Shown here piece after piece: positions 26,129 to 36,381 of a DNA stretch of 64,000 nt. The DNA is from Bacteroidales bacterium (GTDB lineage: Bacteria; Bacteroidota; Bacteroidia; Bacteroidales; Tenuifilaceae). The translations under genes and the position numbers were made by a program. How positions within the stretch are numbered: position 1 is the stretch's first letter; the number at the start of each line of letters is the position of its first letter. The stretch is from the NCBI GenBank assembly GCA_013141385.1, contig JABFRB010000019.1, positions 248,001 to 312,000 of the forward strand. The letters run 5' to 3'. Below the pieces are notes generated by a model. That model searched no databases and was not told the origin of the DNA. It was given only the letters and a program-made list of their open reading frames with translations.

Positions 26129-28309
26129 TTAAATATTTATACCCCAAACCAATACATCATCTATTTGTTCATTTTCTCCTCTCCACCACTCAAACTGTTT
26201 TTCAGTTTCTTCTAGTTGAGTATCCGCGGTTAAATTGTTTATTTTAACTAGAAATTCGAGAAAGCGAGTTCTCATAAATTTTTTATGATTTTCTCCCCCA
26301 AACTGATCGATATAACCATCCGTTGATAAATATAGCCAACTATTGGGTCTAAGTGTAAACCGATGAACTCTAAACTCCTTATTAAATAATCGATTAGATG
26401 TACCAAGTGATGCATAGTTGGGCTTTATCTCTGATACTTCTCCATCGTTAACAATAAACAATGGAATTAGCGCACCTGAATAAGTTACCTCTCTTGTTCT
26501 TTTATTAATGATACATAATGCGATATCCATACTATCCTTAAGAATAAGTTCCTCTTTTCCCTTCCTGAGTTTCTCTCTCAACTCGTTATTTAAAAAGGAC
26601 AGTATCTTATCAGTTTCTTCACAACCTTGCTGTTTTACTATTTGGTTAAGTAAATCCATGCCTATAATGCTCATAAAAGCGCCCGGGACACCATGTCCAG
26701 TACAATCCGCAAGTGCAATAAAAATCTTATCTTCTCTTTCTGTATACCAATAAAAATCACCACTTACAATATCCTTGGGTTTGTAAAAAATAAATGTTTC
26801 TTTAAAAATACATTTTAAAATAGCCGTGTCTGGTAAAATGGATTTTTGTATTTGTTCTGCATATTTTATACTATCAGTAATTTTTCCAATATAATTTTCG
26901 ATTATTTGATATGCTTCTTCTAGGTTTCTATTCTTTAATTCAATATTTTTTCTTTGTTGTTCGATTTTCTCCTTTTGAAATTCAATCTCGTCTTTCTGTT
27001 CGGATAGTAATTTATTTGCTCTTCTTTTTAAAATTAGAGCAAGGTAAACAACTAGGATTAGAATCATACTTAGAAATAGTCCTAAGATTAGAGAGTAGTT
27101 AAAATATTTTTGCCGTTTATACTCTTTTTCATTAATCTCTTGTTTTTGCTTTAAAATTTGATTCTCCTTTTCTATCTTCTCTGTTTCAAAAACAGCTTGA
27201 ATGGTCGCAATGTGATTGGCGTTTTTTTCGCTGAGTATACTATCTTTATAAGTAGTTGATAATTTATAATATTGCAATGATGTTTTAAAGTTATTCTTCT
27301 CCGAACAAATTACACTTAATGCCTCATATGCAAGTTGTAAATGAGACCTACTATTTATTTCAAGAGAAACTTTTATTCCCTGATTAATACACTGTTCTGC
27401 CTCATCATATTTTTTAAGTTTTACAAGGGATCTCCCAAGATTAATATAGCTTTCGGCAATAAATTTTTTATCTCCAATTTTTTTGTTGATCGTTGCTGCT
27501 TCGGAAAAATATTTATATGCGGTTTTTGGAAAATCCGTATAAAGCAAAACCTTGCCAATGCCATTTAAGCAGATGGCTGTTCCTTTTTCATTATTAAGCT
27601 GTTTATTAATTTCTAGAGATCTAAAATAGTATTCTTTTGCTTTTTCGTAATTGCCAGATAATTCATAAACCTCTCCGATATTGTTTAAATTTATTGTTTG
27701 TCCAAGCAAGTTTCTTTGCAGCTGAGACAATTTCAATGCATTACTGAAATACAAAAGTGCCTCACTAAATTTACTACTATATGAATATATATTACCTAGG
27801 CTATTTTCCGACACAGAAATACTAAAAGTATCCTTTATTTCTTCTGCAATTTTAAGTGCCTTAAGATGGTATTCTGCAGCTAGTGAATTATCATCCAGTC
27901 TCCTGTAAACAACTCCAATATTATTTAACGTTAAAGCAAGTTGATTCCTATTGTTAACCTCTTCGGCCAAACGATATGCTTCTTTATGCCGCAAAAGAGC
28001 ATCCGAATACCTTGATAAATTGCGATAAAGAACACCGATTTCGTTGTTTGTTCTTATTACTAATAGTGGCTTACCACAATCTTCTGCTAATTTTTTTGCT
28101 TTGAGTAAAATTTTTTCTGCTTCTTTGCTATCTTTCTCTTTTTGATAGTAATAACTTGCGATTTTGATGTATAATTCAATTTTAGAGGTTGTATCTTGGC
28201 TATACTGAATCTTTAAAAACAAAGAATCAATATTCTGTCCAATGTTTGTTTTTAAAATAAAACAAGTGAAAATCAATAAAATGGTTAATATTTTTGCTAT
28301 TTTACTCAT
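26129..28309 (-). CDS. TPR-repeat protein with C-terminal SpoIIE/PP2C-type phosphatase
   Basis: 726 residues. An N-terminal hydrophobic segment acts as a signal, then about eight tetratricopeptide repeats (about 35-370, e.g. ALTLNNIGVVYRRLDDNSLAAEYH), one membrane helix (about 400-425), a coiled coil (425-475) and a SpoIIE-like phosphatase (about 490-726). The catalytic metal motifs are in VSGDFYWY and ADCTGHGVPGAFMSIIG. The repeats lie outside the membrane and should sense a periplasmic signal; the phosphatase lies inside and probably dephosphorylates an anti-sigma-antagonist-type protein. The RsbW-like kinase at 40427 is a conceivable, unproven partner. Confidence 0.9.
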   Translation of the reverse strand: MSKIAKILTILLIFTCFILKTNIGQNIDSLFLKIQYSQDTTSKIELYIKIASYYYQKEKDSKEAEKILLKAKKLAEDCGKPLLVIRTNNEIGVLYRNLSRYSDALLRHKEAYRLAEEVNNRNQLALTLNNIGVVYRRLDDNSLAAEYHLKALKIAEEIKDTFSISVSENSLGNIYSYSSKFSEALLYFSNALKLSQLQRNLLGQTINLNNIGEVYELSGNYEKAKEYYFRSLEINKQLNNEKGTAICLNGIGKVLLYTDFPKTAYKYFSEAATINKKIGDKKFIAESYINLGRSLVKLKKYDEAEQCINQGIKVSLEINSRSHLQLAYEALSVICSEKNNFKTSLQYYKLSTTYKDSILSEKNANHIATIQAVFETEKIEKENQILKQKQEINEKEYKRQKYFNYSLILGLFLSMILILVVYLALILKRRANKLLSEQKDEIEFQKEKIEQQRKNIELKNRNLEEAYQIIENYIGKITDSIKYAEQIQKSILPDTAILKCIFKETFIFYKPKDIVSGDFYWYTEREDKIFIALADCTGHGVPGAFMSIIGMDLLNQIVKQQGCEETDKILSFLNNELREKLRKGKEELILKDSMDIALCIINKRTREVTYSGALIPLFIVNDGEVSEIKPNYASLGTSNRLFNKEFRVHRFTLRPNSWLYLSTDGYIDQFGGENHKKFMRTRFLEFLVKINNLTADTQLEETEKQFEWWRGENEQIDDVLVWGINI

Positions 28310-28386
28310 AATAGATTCCTACAACATTGAAAAATAATAAAAATGGTTTCCGATAAATATTCAGGAGAAATAAAACTAAAAAAGGT

Positions 28387-30840
28387 ATGAAGAAGGTTTT
28401 CATCGGCTTGTTAATTCTAATTTTAACCTTAGGTCTTTCTATAGCATTTATTTTTATTGCTTTTGAGGATCGTATTGTTGAAAAATTTAAAAAACAAATT
28501 ATAGATAAAACTGACATCAACATTAATTTCTCAAAAGTTCATCTCTCTCTATTTAAGAACTTTCCATATTGTTCATTCGTCCTTAATGATGCTTATGTGC
28601 TATATACTTCTAATGAACATTCGGATACGCTTATTACTTCTAAAAAAGTAAGCTTCAAAATTAACACAATTAACCTATTTCGTAGTATTTATGAATTTTC
28701 CGAAATTGAATTTTCTGATGGAACAATAAACATTAAAAGCGAAAAAGTAAGTTTACTTTTCCAAAATAAGGATTCCAATAAATCTTCAAATTCGTATATA
28801 ATTAAAACCGAAAGAATTAAAATTATACATTGTTTGGTCAAATATTCTTGCGGAAAAAACATCACCCTTTCATTTCATCTTCGGAATATTGTCGGCTCTG
28901 GCACATTTTTTCCAAACGCTTTTGATATAAGACTTAACTGCAATGTTGATAGTTTAGCTTGTCGTTTCAACAATTACAGTTTCAAAAATACAACTCCCGT
29001 TTTTATCTCTACAAAGGTAAAGGAAAAAAACGATGTCCTTTTTTCAGAAACCGGGTTAATAAATCTTAAAACCATTAAACTTGGTTTTGCTTTTAATTAT
29101 TCTTTTAAAAACGACTCTCTTCAGGTATCACTATCATCTCAAAGTATCTCATTCAAAGAATTAAAAAGAAACATCCAGCGAGATATCCTTCCTTTCGTTA
29201 ATAAAGGGGATTTTTCGTTTGAGTCTTACTATGGTGCAAATTTCAACGATTTCAATTCTCAGAAACTTACTGTTAGATATAAACTTAAAAACCTGTCGTT
29301 TTCGTTTGATAAAAACATTTTCCTTTCCAATCTCAATGGAACATCATTTTTTCTAAATAATTTCAAAAAAAATATCTCCGATATCAGCAATTTCTCAATC
29401 AACTATTCGGGATTAAGTTTTTCTGGTGATGCAAGAATTGTAAATTTCCCAAAACCACATATACTAATTAATTCAAAAGTATATAAAACAAAAGATCTTT
29501 ATATAAATAAAGATCTTATAATTAAAGGTACTATTAAAGGTGATTTAAAACTATTAGCTAATATAAGCGATATATATAAATTGAATTATAATACATTAAC
29601 AATAATTAAACTTTACTCTGCTATTAATATGTCGGATCTTACAATTGATAAATTCGACATTATTAAAAAACTAGCAGGAGACATTCGCCTAGATGAAAAT
29701 AGGCTAACATTTACAGGAGGTGGAAAATTGTTAAGTTCTTCATTTATAGGTAGTTTAGAGATTCCTGATTTCCTGAATGTATTAATACACAAAAAGAATC
29801 CTTCGCCGGTGATTTCAGTTGAAGTAGATCGAATAAACCTAGATTCAATTCTTTCAATTAACAAAAATAGTACATCTGCCAAATACCCAAATAATTATCA
29901 TTTAAGCACTAAAATAAAAAAACTAATTTATAGAGGCTCTGAAGTTAATAACTTGTCATTGTGTGTAAATTATAAGAACCCGAAATTCACTTGCGATAGA
30001 TTTTCAATGAATGCCTTTTCAGGTAATCTAACTGGAAATTTTTCATCCTCTATTAATGAAGACACAAAAATTTCTGTCTTATTTGAAAACATTGATATTA
30101 ATCGTCTCTTTATAACCTTCAATAATTTTGATCAACAGGTAGTAACGAGTGAAAATATTAGCGGGAGTTTATCAGGAAAAGCGAATATTGCCTACAAATT
30201 AGAAAAAACAGGCGTAATAAATTCTTCTTCTATTAAGTTATCATCAAATTTGATAGTTGAAAACGGGAAACTACGGAATTTAAATCAATTCGAAAAATTG
30301 TCGAAATTTCTTAATCTAGAAGAGGTGGAATCAGTTAATTTTAAAACACTTGAAAACAAAATTAACATTGAGGACGGGATAGTTACAATTCCATCAATGA
30401 GAATTTCTTCAAATGCATTAGATTTTGATCTTGCAGGAAAGCATTATTTTAGTGGAGATTTTAACTATTTGGTGAAGATTAATTTAAAAGAAATTTTAAC
30501 CAAAAAATATCTAAAAAACAATAAATATAATTCAGGTTATGAGAGTGATAATCATAATGGCTTAAACTTGTTTTTTAGGTTGATAGGTAGCAGCGATAAC
30601 TATAATTTTATTCTTGATAAAAAAAACTCGTTCTTAGAGTTAACAAATAGCATTAAAGAAGACGGGCCTTCATTTAAAAGCATGATTAAGGAGGAGTTTA
30701 AAAAATCTAAAAAAGACAAATCATTTAAAGATTCAATTGGTTTAGAAATCATAAATAAAATTGACTCTGTTGGCAATAAAAACAAAAAAGTTCCATTTAA
30801 AATTGAATGGGACGAAATAGATTCAACTAAAATATTTTAA
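28387..30840 (+). CDS. AsmA-like membrane-anchored protein
   Basis: 817 residues. One N-terminal membrane helix (about 3-27) precedes a very long beta-rich, Asn/Ser/Lys-rich region with the AsmA start pattern (FEDRIVEKFKKQIIDKTDININFSKVHLSLFKNFP) and a C-terminal AsmA_2-like part (SLSGKANIAYKLEKTGVINSSS, then ENGKLRNLNQFEKLSKFLNL). AsmA relatives are bridge-like lipid transfer proteins between inner and outer membrane. It is divergent from the SpoIIE gene with 77 bp between them, and the histidine kinase gene follows after 16 bp. Base composition is strikingly AT-rich. Confidence 0.8.
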   Translation: MKKVFIGLLILILTLGLSIAFIFIAFEDRIVEKFKKQIIDKTDININFSKVHLSLFKNFPYCSFVLNDAYVLYTSNEHSDTLITSKKVSFKINTINLFRSIYEFSEIEFSDGTINIKSEKVSLLFQNKDSNKSSNSYIIKTERIKIIHCLVKYSCGKNITLSFHLRNIVGSGTFFPNAFDIRLNCNVDSLACRFNNYSFKNTTPVFISTKVKEKNDVLFSETGLINLKTIKLGFAFNYSFKNDSLQVSLSSQSISFKELKRNIQRDILPFVNKGDFSFESYYGANFNDFNSQKLTVRYKLKNLSFSFDKNIFLSNLNGTSFFLNNFKKNISDISNFSINYSGLSFSGDARIVNFPKPHILINSKVYKTKDLYINKDLIIKGTIKGDLKLLANISDIYKLNYNTLTIIKLYSAINMSDLTIDKFDIIKKLAGDIRLDENRLTFTGGGKLLSSSFIGSLEIPDFLNVLIHKKNPSPVISVEVDRINLDSILSINKNSTSAKYPNNYHLSTKIKKLIYRGSEVNNLSLCVNYKNPKFTCDRFSMNAFSGNLTGNFSSSINEDTKISVLFENIDINRLFITFNNFDQQVVTSENISGSLSGKANIAYKLEKTGVINSSSIKLSSNLIVENGKLRNLNQFEKLSKFLNLEEVESVNFKTLENKINIEDGIVTIPSMRISSNALDFDLAGKHYFSGDFNYLVKINLKEILTKKYLKNNKYNSGYESDNHNGLNLFFRLIGSSDNYNFILDKKNSFLELTNSIKEDGPSFKSMIKEEFKKSKKDKSFKDSIGLEIINKIDSVGNKNKKVPFKIEWDEIDSTKIF

Positions 30841-30856
30841 CATCAACAATCAACAT

Positions 30857-32011
30857 ATGGATATTCAGCATAATAAACTTCAATGGAATTTTATAATAAT
30901 TTTAATTGCTGTGTTAATCTTTTCTTCTCTTATTTTCACCAATTCCTTAGTAAAGGAATTGTCAAATGAGGAGAGAAAAAAAATTGAATTATGGGCAGAG
31001 GGGATGAAACAACTCTCCAATATCGAAAACACCAATAAAGACATAACTTTTATTTTTGAAGTTATTCAGAATAATACAACTGTTCCTGTTATCCTAACAG
31101 ATGAAAAAGATAGTATCCTCTCCTGCAGAAACTTCTCGTTCCCAAAGAATGATTCACCGGAAAACGTAAGAGCGATTCTGAACAAAATGAGAAATTCGCA
31201 TGAACCAATTCTTGTAACCCTACTTGATGGGAAAAAAAACTATATCTACTATAAGGACAGTACCACGTTAGTGCGGTTGACATACTACCCATACGTTCTT
31301 ATCTCTATTATAATTGTTTTTTTAATTATCACATATTTTGCTTTTAGTCAAGCAAGAAGAGCCGAACAGAACAGGATTTGGATTGGTTTGGCAAAGGAAA
31401 CGGCACATCAACTTGGAACTCCAACTTCCTCTTTACTTGCTTGTTTAGATATGCTTAAAGAAGGATCACAGAATCAGGCAATTGCTATCGAATTGGAAAA
31501 AGATATTTTTCGATTAGAAAAAATCGCTGACCGTTTCTCGAAAATTGGATCTATTCCTTCTTTGGAACAAAAAAACATTATAGAAATTATCAATATATCA
31601 ACCGATTACCTAAAAAATAGAGTATCCAATCGAATTAAATTTACTCGTCTTTATGACGAAAAAGAAAGTGTATTTATTCCTATCAATGCTATCTTAGTAG
31701 AATGGGTAATAGAAAACATTGTAAGAAATGCTGTTGATGCTATACAGGGGAATGGTGAAATAGTTTTTAGCATTCACGATCATATTCAAGTTGTATATAT
31801 CGACATTAGTGATAACGGAAAAGGTATTCCAAAATCGAAATATAAAAAAATCTTTGAGCCAGGCTATACCACAAAATCTAGGGGATGGGGACTTGGTTTA
31901 ACACTATCAAAAAGAATTATTGAGGAATACCATAATGGAAAGATTTTTATCAATTATTCTGAAATCAACAAGGGTACCTCCTTCAGGATTGTTTTACCGA
32001 AAAACAGATAA
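30857..32011 (+). CDS. Sensor histidine kinase
   Basis: 384 residues. Two membrane helices (about 9-31 and 147-164) enclose an extracytoplasmic sensor domain of about 115 residues. The phosphoacceptor region is LAKETAHQLGTPTSSLLA with His184, and the ATPase has N box NIVRNAVDAI, G1 DNGKGIP and G2 GWGLGLTLSKRIIEE. HQLGTP in place of HELRTP is common in Bacteroidota kinases. No response regulator gene is adjacent, so it is an orphan or acts with a distant partner. It ends 10 bp from the convergent yidD. Confidence 0.9.
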   Translation: MDIQHNKLQWNFIIILIAVLIFSSLIFTNSLVKELSNEERKKIELWAEGMKQLSNIENTNKDITFIFEVIQNNTTVPVILTDEKDSILSCRNFSFPKNDSPENVRAILNKMRNSHEPILVTLLDGKKNYIYYKDSTTLVRLTYYPYVLISIIIVFLIITYFAFSQARRAEQNRIWIGLAKETAHQLGTPTSSLLACLDMLKEGSQNQAIAIELEKDIFRLEKIADRFSKIGSIPSLEQKNIIEIINISTDYLKNRVSNRIKFTRLYDEKESVFIPINAILVEWVIENIVRNAVDAIQGNGEIVFSIHDHIQVVYIDISDNGKGIPKSKYKKIFEPGYTTKSRGWGLGLTLSKRIIEEYHNGKIFINYSEINKGTSFRIVLPKNR

Positions 32012-32021
32012 TGATTTTATC

Positions 32022-32285
32022 CTATGGTACAGGATCATAACCATGTCCGCCCCAAGGGTGGCAGCGCATTAATCGTTTTACCGTAAGCCAAACTCCTCGA
32101 AACAAACCATGCTTCTTAAATGCTTCAATTGAATATGAAGAACAGGTTGGGGTAAATCTGCAACTGCTCGGGAAAAAAGGGGAGATAGTTATTTGATAAA
32201 TCTTGATCAAAACAATTGGTATAAATACAATTGCTTTTGATATGATTAATAGCGGTTTATACTTTGATCTATTCAATGCCATCAA
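32022..32285 (-). CDS. yidD: Membrane protein insertion efficiency factor YidD
   Basis: 87 residues. The family core is intact: [20 protein letters not shown] followed by [10 protein letters not shown] and [17 protein letters not shown]. YidD is a small membrane-associated protein thought to help YidC-dependent insertion. Its start overlaps the end of rnpA by 17 bp, the typical rnpA-yidD arrangement. rpmH, often the next neighbour, is not here. Confidence 0.95.
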   Translation of the reverse strand: MMALNRSKYKPLLIISKAIVFIPIVLIKIYQITISPFFPSSCRFTPTCSSYSIEAFKKHGLFRGVWLTVKRLMRCHPWGGHGYDPVP

Positions 32286-32655
32286 TATGATTTGATAAAT
32301 ATAAAATCTGCTTAACTACAAGATTCTCGATTTCTTTATAATCAATAATTACTTTTGATACATAAATAAAGGCAATATAAATACCCAACCCCTTCCCTTC
32401 CAATGACTTCTTTATATGAAACGAATTCTTTCTAAAGGCTTCTTTTATTCTGCGTTTTATTAAATTTCTATCAACGGCTCTTTTAAAATTTCGTTTCGAA
32501 ACGCTTATTAATACTTTATAGTCCCCTTCCTTAAGCGGATATGTTAAATATAAAATCTTTATTGGGTAAATAAAATGAGATGCTCCTTCCTTAAAAAGAG
32601 TTTCTATTTCCCTTTCGATATATAGTCTATTATTTTTTCTATGAAAGAGTCTCAT
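32269..32655 (-). CDS. rnpA: Ribonuclease P protein component
   Basis: 128 residues. The RNR-like motif appears as [21 protein letters not shown], preceded by [12 protein letters not shown], which is diagnostic. The protein is basic and binds the RNase P RNA for tRNA 5' maturation. The gene lies 28 bp after hemD with a terminator between them. Confidence 0.93.
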   Translation of the reverse strand: MRLFHRKNNRLYIEREIETLFKEGASHFIYPIKILYLTYPLKEGDYKVLISVSKRNFKRAVDRNLIKRRIKEAFRKNSFHIKKSLEGKGLGIYIAFIYVSKVIIDYKEIENLVVKQILYLSNHIDGIE

Positions 32656-32661
32656 GATATG

Positions 32662-32685
32662 AAAAAAGGGGCTTTAACCCCTTTT
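32662..32685 (-). terminator. Terminator after hemD
   Basis: The stem AAAAGGGG/CCCCTTTT has a 6-base loop, and the minus-strand product ends in a T run. It begins within the hemD stop codon and may attenuate read-through into rnpA. Confidence 0.7.
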
Positions 32686-33436
32686 ACTTGTTGTCTTTAT
32701 TATGTTTTTTTATGAACTCCTCAAGGGCTTGAGTCATGCTTGGACAAGTAGGTGTTGGTGCGTGAACATCCAATCTAAGCCCACCCTCTTTTACAGCCTT
32801 TGCCGTTGTTGGTCCAAATGCAGCAACCTTAACCTCTCCCTGTACGAAATTTGGAAAATTATCAAATAATGATTTAATCTCATTCGGGCTATAAAATACA
32901 AGCATATCATAAGACATCTGCTCAATATCTGATAAGTTACTACTAATTGTCTTATATAGAATAACTTTATTGTATTTGAGTTTCGCTTTATCCAGTGTTT
33001 TGGGAATTTCAGGCTTATGAACATCAGAAAGAGGAACTAAAAATTTTTCCTCTCTGTGCTTAAGAATAACTTCCATTAAATCCTGAAAAGTATTATTCCC
33101 ATAAAAGATTTTTCTTTTACGATACACAATATATTTCTGTAAATATAAAGCAACGGATTCTGTAATACAGAAATACTTCATCGTTTCAGGAACAGCAATT
33201 CTCATTTCCTCACTAATACGAAAAAAATGATCAATTGCTGTTTTGCTCGTAAAGATAACAGCCGTATGCTCTAAGATATCTATTTTTTGCTGCCTAAACT
33301 CTTTTGCAGCAACACCCTCAATTGTGATAAATGGCCTAAAGTCAAATTTTAAGCTGTGCTTTTGAGCCAACTCCCAATATGGTGATTTTTCGCTCTGTGG
33401 TTCAGGCTGAGAAACTAGGATTTTCTTGATTTTCAA
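32684..33436 (-). CDS. hemD: Uroporphyrinogen-III synthase
   Basis: 250 residues with the weakly conserved two-lobed HemD pattern: VIFTSKTAIDHFF in the first lobe, then DMLVFYSPNEIKSLFDNF and VAAFGPTTAKAVKEGGLRLDVHA in the second. The enzyme closes hydroxymethylbilane to uroporphyrinogen III in haem biosynthesis. In Bacteroidota it is commonly found beside a DUF4271 gene and rnpA-yidD, exactly as here, which supports the call. Confidence 0.85.
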   Translation of the reverse strand: MKIKKILVSQPEPQSEKSPYWELAQKHSLKFDFRPFITIEGVAAKEFRQQKIDILEHTAVIFTSKTAIDHFFRISEEMRIAVPETMKYFCITESVALYLQKYIVYRKRKIFYGNNTFQDLMEVILKHREEKFLVPLSDVHKPEIPKTLDKAKLKYNKVILYKTISSNLSDIEQMSYDMLVFYSPNEIKSLFDNFPNFVQGEVKVAAFGPTTAKAVKEGGLRLDVHAPTPTCPSMTQALEEFIKKHNKDNK

Positions 33437-33466
33437 GGCACCTTTTTTTAATTCTATACCACTTAT

Positions 33467-34546
33467 TTATCTAGAATTAACCTCTTTCCACACTATAAAA
33501 AGAGGTGCTAATTCAAGCGCACAAAGGTACAAAATGAAATAGAATATTGAAAATCCAGCCTTAACAAATACTTTAAACATTCTTATAACTCTCGTAATCA
33601 ATATAATAGAAGTTATTAAAATTGCTAAATAGAATAAAAACAGGGTAACAAAACCTGTTGTATAGCTAATAAAAAACACTAGGGGTAGCAGAAAAACACC
33701 AAGAGTTCTTGTATATAAAGAAGAATTACTATACAAATCGTTAAAAAAATTATTCTGATTCGAAAATAGAGCAGAGATTTTATAGATAATCTTTCTAAAA
33801 ACCCTTAATGCCAGTAAAAAAGCACAGAAAGTCAGAAATATCAAATAATCAAATCTATTCGATGGGGTATAAATTTCGAATTTTCTCACAATCATATCCA
33901 CAAGTAAAGAGAAAGAGATAATAAAAAGAAAGTCCAGAAAAAAAGTCAATCGTTGGAAAAGAGTATTTCTTTCTTTTAGATATTTTGATGACGAGAATAT
34001 ATAGATAGTGCTCTCGATTAGTTGCCCTAAATATTTCCTGTAAAATGTTATAATTGAAGCAATAATAAACATTCCAAGTAACAATGGAATAAAAGCCCAA
34101 TCATGGAGGTTCGGATTTTTCTCTTTGATGCTAATCTCTTTCAAGGATGAAGAATGAACTTCTTTATTTTCAATTAAAATAGGACGAAAAAAACGCTTAT
34201 GGTAACTCTTAACTATATAACAAACTTCATCTTGAGAAGAATTAGATCCCACAAAACAATCAAATGACGCTACTGTTGATCTGGGATGTGTATCTGTTTT
34301 ACAAAATTCGGGAAGGCCTCTTATTGTGTCAGTATTACCAATTAGAAAACTCTTATCATGCTGCATGTTTTCTTTTACAATACCTGATTTGTTTAACTTT
34401 AAATCTAAGGAATTCTGAGAATTTTCTTGTATCGGGCTTACTATTATTTCCGTTTTTACAAATATGGTATCAAATGTTGATTTAGGCGTCAACCTTATGG
34501 TGTCGGTGTTTGATAAGAAATCGGTTTTATTTTCGGGGGTTAGCAT
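33467..34546 (-). CDS. DUF4271 domain membrane protein
   Basis: 359 residues. The first 145 are hydrophilic and low in conservation; the rest holds about six to seven membrane segments (from FIPLLLGMFIIASIITFY onward). This matches DUF4271, a Bacteroidota family without known function that sits immediately upstream of hemD. The 30-bp spacing suggests co-transcription. Role unknown. Confidence 0.8.
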   Translation of the reverse strand: MLTPENKTDFLSNTDTIRLTPKSTFDTIFVKTEIIVSPIQENSQNSLDLKLNKSGIVKENMQHDKSFLIGNTDTIRGLPEFCKTDTHPRSTVASFDCFVGSNSSQDEVCYIVKSYHKRFFRPILIENKEVHSSSLKEISIKEKNPNLHDWAFIPLLLGMFIIASIITFYRKYLGQLIESTIYIFSSSKYLKERNTLFQRLTFFLDFLFIISFSLLVDMIVRKFEIYTPSNRFDYLIFLTFCAFLLALRVFRKIIYKISALFSNQNNFFNDLYSNSSLYTRTLGVFLLPLVFFISYTTGFVTLFLFYLAILITSIILITRVIRMFKVFVKAGFSIFYFILYLCALELAPLFIVWKEVNSR

Positions 34547-34578
34547 CTGGAATAATTTTGATAGAACAAAAATATCTA

Positions 34579-36381
34579 TTATTTCCTTTTAAAATATGAT
34601 AAAAGAATATCTGCTCTTGCTTTTCCTATCAATTTGACTAATTCTTCTTCTTCGGCATTTAAAATCTTATCATATGATTTGAAAAATTTAAAAAGAATTT
34701 GCTTAGTAGTTTCTCCAATTCCTTTTATATCATCCATTTCCGATTTAATATTTTTAATAGATCTTTTTGTGGTATGGTGTCTTACACCAAATCGATGTGC
34801 CTCATTTCTAAGATATTGAATGGTTTTTAGTGTTACTGAATTCTTATCTAGGTATAACGGAACAGGATCTCCATAGCAATACAATTCCTCTAATCTTTTT
34901 GCTATTCCAATTAGTTTTACTTTATCTATTACGCCCAAATTCGTTAAACTTTGTGCAGCAGAACTTAATTGGCCTTTTCCTCCATCAATAATAATAAGCT
35001 GTGGGAGTGATTGCTTTTCTTCAAGAAGCCTTTGATATCTGCGCAATACAACCTCCTCTATTGTGGCAAAATCGTTAGAACCAATCACTGTTTTAACATT
35101 AAAGTGACGATATTCTCTTTTTGATGGTTTAGCATTTCTAAATACCACACAAGAAGAAACAGGATTCGTACCCTGTAAGTTTGAGTTATCGAAACACTCA
35201 ATGTGAGTTGGTAAATCTAATAGATGTAAATCATCTTTAATGGTTGTAAGTATCTTATTGGTTTTATCAATGGGATTCTGGGTTTCAATTCTTTTTTCTA
35301 TTTCGAGCGAATGAGCTAAACAATTTCTTAAACTCAATTCCAGTAATTTCTTTTTATCTCCCTTTTGGGGAACGCTGTAGTTCACTCCTTCAATTAAAAA
35401 ATCCGGTTTAATTGGAACCATTATATTTTTCTCGTTGCTCTTAACACGGTCTCTAATTTCGGTTATTGCAATTCCAAGGAGTTCTTCTTGGGTTTCGTCA
35501 AGGCTTTTCTTCAGTTCAATTGAATATGACTGGATAATAGATCCCCTAACAACTTTTAAATAATTAACAACTGCATAACTCTGTTTTTCTAAAATGTTAA
35601 AAACGTCAATATTAGATATTTTATTACTTACAATTGTAGATTTACTTTGATACTTTTTTAATGTTTCAAGTTTCGTTTTATAAAGTTGTGCTTGTTCGAA
35701 TTTACATTCATTTGATGCTTTTTTCATCCTATTGCCTAACCATTCTTGCACAGAAGACAGATTACCTTTTAAGATGTTTTGTATTTCCACTATGTTCTTA
35801 TTGTACTCATCAACAGATTGATTACCAATGCAGGGAGCGGAACAATTTCCAATTTGGTATTCGAGGCACGGTTTGTACTTTTTTTGCTCTATGCTCTTTC
35901 TGTCGAGATTTAAACTACATGTTCTAATTGTGTATAATCGCTTAACAAGATCTAGAATTGTCTTAACAAGTAACCCAGAAGTATATGGACCATAATAATA
36001 ACTCCCATCATTCTCGTACCTTCTTGTAGAATAGACCCGGGGAAACGCTTCGTTTTTTATGCAAATCCATGGAAATGTTTTATCGTCTTTTAAAAGTATG
36101 TTGTACCTTGGTTTATATTTCTTTATTAGGTTATTTTCAAGCAGAAGGGCATCTGATTCTGTTTCAACAACAACATATTTTATATCAACCGTTTTATTTA
36201 CAAGAACTAATACCTTTTTACTATGGTTATTGTTGGGGGAAAAGTAGGATTGTACTCTCTTTTTTAATTTTTTAGCTTTACCTACGTAGAGTAATTCATT
36301 TAGATCACTATAAAACTGATAAACACCGGGTTTATCAGGCATCAAATCAATCTTCTCTTTTAAAAAAGATTTATCTATCAT
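34579..36381 (-). CDS. uvrC: Excinuclease ABC subunit C
   Basis: 600 residues. The N-terminal GIY-YIG nuclease (about 12-90) has PGVYQFYSDLNELLYVGKAK; a UVR motif lies near 205-235; the RNase H-like nuclease has CFDNSNLQGT and LIIIDGGKGQL; helix-hairpin-helix motifs close the protein (IKGIGETTKQILFKFF). Both nuclease centres look intact. UvrC makes both incisions in nucleotide excision repair. Its start overlaps the end of ade by 4 bp (ATGA). Confidence 0.96.
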   Translation of the reverse strand: MIDKSFLKEKIDLMPDKPGVYQFYSDLNELLYVGKAKKLKKRVQSYFSPNNNHSKKVLVLVNKTVDIKYVVVETESDALLLENNLIKKYKPRYNILLKDDKTFPWICIKNEAFPRVYSTRRYENDGSYYYGPYTSGLLVKTILDLVKRLYTIRTCSLNLDRKSIEQKKYKPCLEYQIGNCSAPCIGNQSVDEYNKNIVEIQNILKGNLSSVQEWLGNRMKKASNECKFEQAQLYKTKLETLKKYQSKSTIVSNKISNIDVFNILEKQSYAVVNYLKVVRGSIIQSYSIELKKSLDETQEELLGIAITEIRDRVKSNEKNIMVPIKPDFLIEGVNYSVPQKGDKKKLLELSLRNCLAHSLEIEKRIETQNPIDKTNKILTTIKDDLHLLDLPTHIECFDNSNLQGTNPVSSCVVFRNAKPSKREYRHFNVKTVIGSNDFATIEEVVLRRYQRLLEEKQSLPQLIIIDGGKGQLSSAAQSLTNLGVIDKVKLIGIAKRLEELYCYGDPVPLYLDKNSVTLKTIQYLRNEAHRFGVRHHTTKRSIKNIKSEMDDIKGIGETTKQILFKFFKSYDKILNAEEEELVKLIGKARADILLSYFKRK